In this document: piece after piece, positions 62,542-64,000 of the stretch | How the letters are laid out: every line of letters begins with the position of its first letter | How positions within the stretch are numbered: the stretch's first letter is position 1 | DNA from: Streptomyces sp. 846.5 | GTDB taxonomy: Bacteria; Actinomycetota; Actinomycetes; Streptomycetales; Streptomycetaceae | Direction: 5' to 3' | Length of the DNA stretch: 64,000 nt | Assembly: GCF_004365705.1 (NCBI RefSeq) | Contig: NZ_SOBN01000001.1 | Location: 4,202,001 to 4,266,000, forward strand | Notes under the pieces: model-generated | What the model was told of the DNA's origin: nothing | Seen by the model: the letters and a program-made list of their open reading frames with translations, nothing else | Database searches by the model: none | Program-made: the position numbers and the translations under genes

Positions 62542-63654
62542 ATGTCGTTTGAAACAGTCAGTTTTGGCGTCGGAAGCCTATTTCTTCAAGTAAAGGATTC
62601 CGAGCGTGAAGCTGAATGGGAGAATGTAGTTGCAGAAGCCCTTGGGAAGATTCCCTCCGTTGATGATATCAAAATTGATACGTCGAAGAGAAGGGCTAGA
62701 TTCGAGGCGCTTTCAGGTGCCGACCCGAATGACAGTCAAGTTATTTCCCAGGCTATCCCAACTAGAGGCTCGATTCGATTTAGCCTGCAAATTCCTAAGA
62801 GGACCCAAGTTGAGCTCTCAATCTTTCGCTCCGCAGCAGTTTCGGAAAGTGGAAAATTTGAAGTTATTATTCTTATGGATGGTGACTATCCTGTAACGTT
62901 TGTCTTCCCTAAGGACGTAGGCCGTAATGAGGATGTCGCTACTGCCGTAGTGGTCGTGAGGGAGTTTCTGGAAAAGGAGCTAGGGAAGCTGGGCGAGGAT
63001 TCTCCTGTTTTGCTCAAGTGCCTAGGCCCTAGTCCATTTCATGCCGAGTTTCATGTCAGCTCTGGCGTTGGTGAGAATCTGCTCGTCGGGGGCTTGTCGT
63101 ATTCCCATTTCAAGGCGCGATCGTATGACCAATATGAGATTTTCTGCGATGATCAAGAATTCCCAGATCAAGCTTCTGCTTTGGATGCTGTCATCGCTTA
63201 CCTCATGCCTGAGTTTGGCATGTTTTACTTCCTGGGAGCGCAAAGGTATTTGAATTATGTTAAATTTAGTAGTATTGCGGCCGAATTTGATCGCCTGACT
63301 TCCCAGAGTATTAGCCGATCTTTCAAGAGTAGAATTAGGACAGTCTCAATCGGCTCTTCAATTCGCGATATTCGCATTCTTCTTTTGCAATTCCAATCGC
63401 GCGTGTTGAGCGTCGGTAAATATAGCCGTGGTCAAGTGGACTCCCTCGACTCTACGCGGCCTGTTACCGTCTTGAAGAATCTGATCGAGGAAATGTTGGA
63501 GCGTGATTTCGAAAATCAAATTGAAACCTTTGAAAAAACGCTATCCCTTCTGGATTCGAGTCATACGCAGACAATTCAACGTGTAACTTCATTCGCGGTC
63601 TCACTGCTTGGCGTTTTTGTAGGTGCGATTCTCACGGCTTGGCTGCGGAAATAG
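62542..63654 (+). CDS. Low-GC orphan gene with C-terminal membrane helix, probable cargo
   Basis: 370 residues from ATG 62542, preceded by AGGAG. About 45-47% GC, far below the surroundings, with AT-ending codons, so it was acquired recently from a different source. The N-terminal ~170 residues look alpha/beta (FGVGSLFLQV, GSIRFSLQIPKR, FEVIILMDGDYPVTFVFP). A middle part has YFLGAQRYLNYVKF. A C-terminal coiled coil (RDFENQIETFEKTLSLLDSSHTQTIQR) leads to a membrane helix (FAVSLLGVFVGAILTAWL) at the very end. I recognise no family. Its position beside attR fits accessory cargo, for example phage defence; this is inference. Confidence 0.75.
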   Translation: MSFETVSFGVGSLFLQVKDSEREAEWENVVAEALGKIPSVDDIKIDTSKRRARFEALSGADPNDSQVISQAIPTRGSIRFSLQIPKRTQVELSIFRSAAVSESGKFEVIILMDGDYPVTFVFPKDVGRNEDVATAVVVVREFLEKELGKLGEDSPVLLKCLGPSPFHAEFHVSSGVGENLLVGGLSYSHFKARSYDQYEIFCDDQEFPDQASALDAVIAYLMPEFGMFYFLGAQRYLNYVKFSSIAAEFDRLTSQSISRSFKSRIRTVSIGSSIRDIRILLLQFQSRVLSVGKYSRGQVDSLDSTRPVTVLKNLIEEMLERDFENQIETFEKTLSLLDSSHTQTIQRVTSFAVSLLGVFVGAILTAWLRK

Positions 63655-63795
63655 AATTCTCGCGCGGGTCCCGCTAGGAGGTCAGGTGGTCGCAGATCCC
63701 CTCCGGGGCCAGATCGGGGCCACGAGGGACACTCGTGGGTGAGTTGCTCTCTGCATGGCAGGTCGCAGCCCCTATGGCGGTACATCCGCCTTCGT
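63655..63795. other. Element right end before attR, no gene seen
   Basis: 141 bp from the orphan gene to attR. GC content rises again here. It must contain the attP-side arm or binding sites. No gene and no obvious repeat found. Confidence 0.4.
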
Positions 63796-63857
63796 TCTTG
63801 AAAACTGTCGTCACGGGGAACCGTGACCGAGGGTTCGAATCCCTCGCTCTCCGCAGG
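63796..63857. repeat. attR core (62 bp)
   Basis: Exact copy of 49684-49745, the tRNA-Ser 3' end from the anticodon loop on. The bases before it (CTTCG) do not continue the tRNA 5' half, so only the left copy is a functional tRNA. Confidence 0.95.
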
Positions 63858-63874
63858 CCAGAACGCGCAGGTCG

Positions 63875-63913
63875 GGGCGGGTGTCGGGGATTTTCCGATT
63901 CCCGCCCTTTTCG
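63875..63913 (+). terminator. Terminator after attR (ancestral tRNA terminator)
   Basis: GGGCGGG pairs with CCCGCCC, with an inner TCGG/CCGA stem, followed by TTTTCGATT. It resembles the terminator after attL and was probably the original tRNA-Ser terminator before integration. Confidence 0.7.
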
Positions 63914-64000
63914 ATTTGTATCCCGTGGGTGTTCGCACCGTCCCATGGTCGGTCAGTTTCTGTGGACCACACGTGGACCGGATTCGGGTGGCATCGCCGT

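Larger units (their letters stand above)
49684..63857. mobile_element. AICE integrated at tRNA-Ser(TGA)
   Basis: About 14.1 kb between 62-bp direct repeats. Contents: int, xis, iterons, replication ATPase and prim-pol, membrane/transfer genes, an FtsK/TraB translocase, a DUF2637 protein, a GntR regulator and a low-GC orphan at the right end. This is the standard AICE set of integration, replication and transfer by a single DNA translocase, with no type IV secretion genes. Coding capacity looks intact, so it may be mobile. Confidence 0.95.

Noticed and set aside
63674..63946. Minus-strand frame across attR
   Set aside because: Same antisense-tRNA peptide, created by the att repeat.

Overview
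The window is about 70% GC and reads as a Streptomycetaceae chromosome (Streptomyces, Kitasatospora or Streptacidiphilus). The reasons are the codon use, GTG/TTG starts, the gene families, and the order serS - pheA - dtpA - copper genes, which matches what I know of Streptomyces. From about 49.68 kb to 63.86 kb the chromosome carries an integrated mobile element.

Left part (1-18.5 kb): an unknown protein cut by the window edge, a broken luciferase-like oxidoreductase, a divergent HxlR regulator / NAD(P)-binding protein pair with a palindrome between them, a secreted protein, four consecutive related single-pass membrane proteins, a four-gene ABC exporter operon, an MFS transporter with its GntR regulator, a short-chain dehydrogenase, a HAD phosphatase overlapping serS, and a lipoprotein polysaccharide deacetylase.

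Middle (18.5-49.6 kb): a convergent intergenic gap with a cluster of DnaA boxes, then pheA. Two large duplicated surface proteins (beta-helix, PKD and VDTR-type modules) follow. The upstream copy was cut off from its ancestral upstream region by two tail-to-tail IS110 insertions. Next come the copper-trafficking and DyP peroxidase operon (dtpA, copC/D, ecuC, sco), a YcnI-like protein and a Met-rich membrane protein. After these lie regulatory ATPases, a TipAL-type MerR regulator with its own dyad promoter, an aminopeptidase P, a GAF/SpoIIE-like protein with altered metal residues, a glycosyltransferase, a prim-pol-like protein, a SEC-C protein, a glycerophosphodiesterase, a TPP-riboswitch-controlled cytX transporter and an HtrA-type protease.

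Right part (49.65-64 kb): tRNA-Ser(TGA), whose 3' 62 bp recur exactly at 63796-63857. These att repeats bound a ~14.1 kb actinomycete integrative and conjugative element (AICE). Its modules in order are int/xis, an array of 12 TGCGTCAC iterons, a two-gene replication module (AAA ATPase plus prim-pol), transfer genes including an FtsK/TraB translocase, a coupled operon of small genes, a GntR/UTRA regulator with three operator-like dyads, a DUF218 protein, and a low-GC orphan gene next to attR that is probably cargo. Int/Xis would excise the element, the iterons and replication proteins would copy it, TraB would move double-stranded DNA between hyphae, and the GntR protein probably represses the transfer/replication genes.
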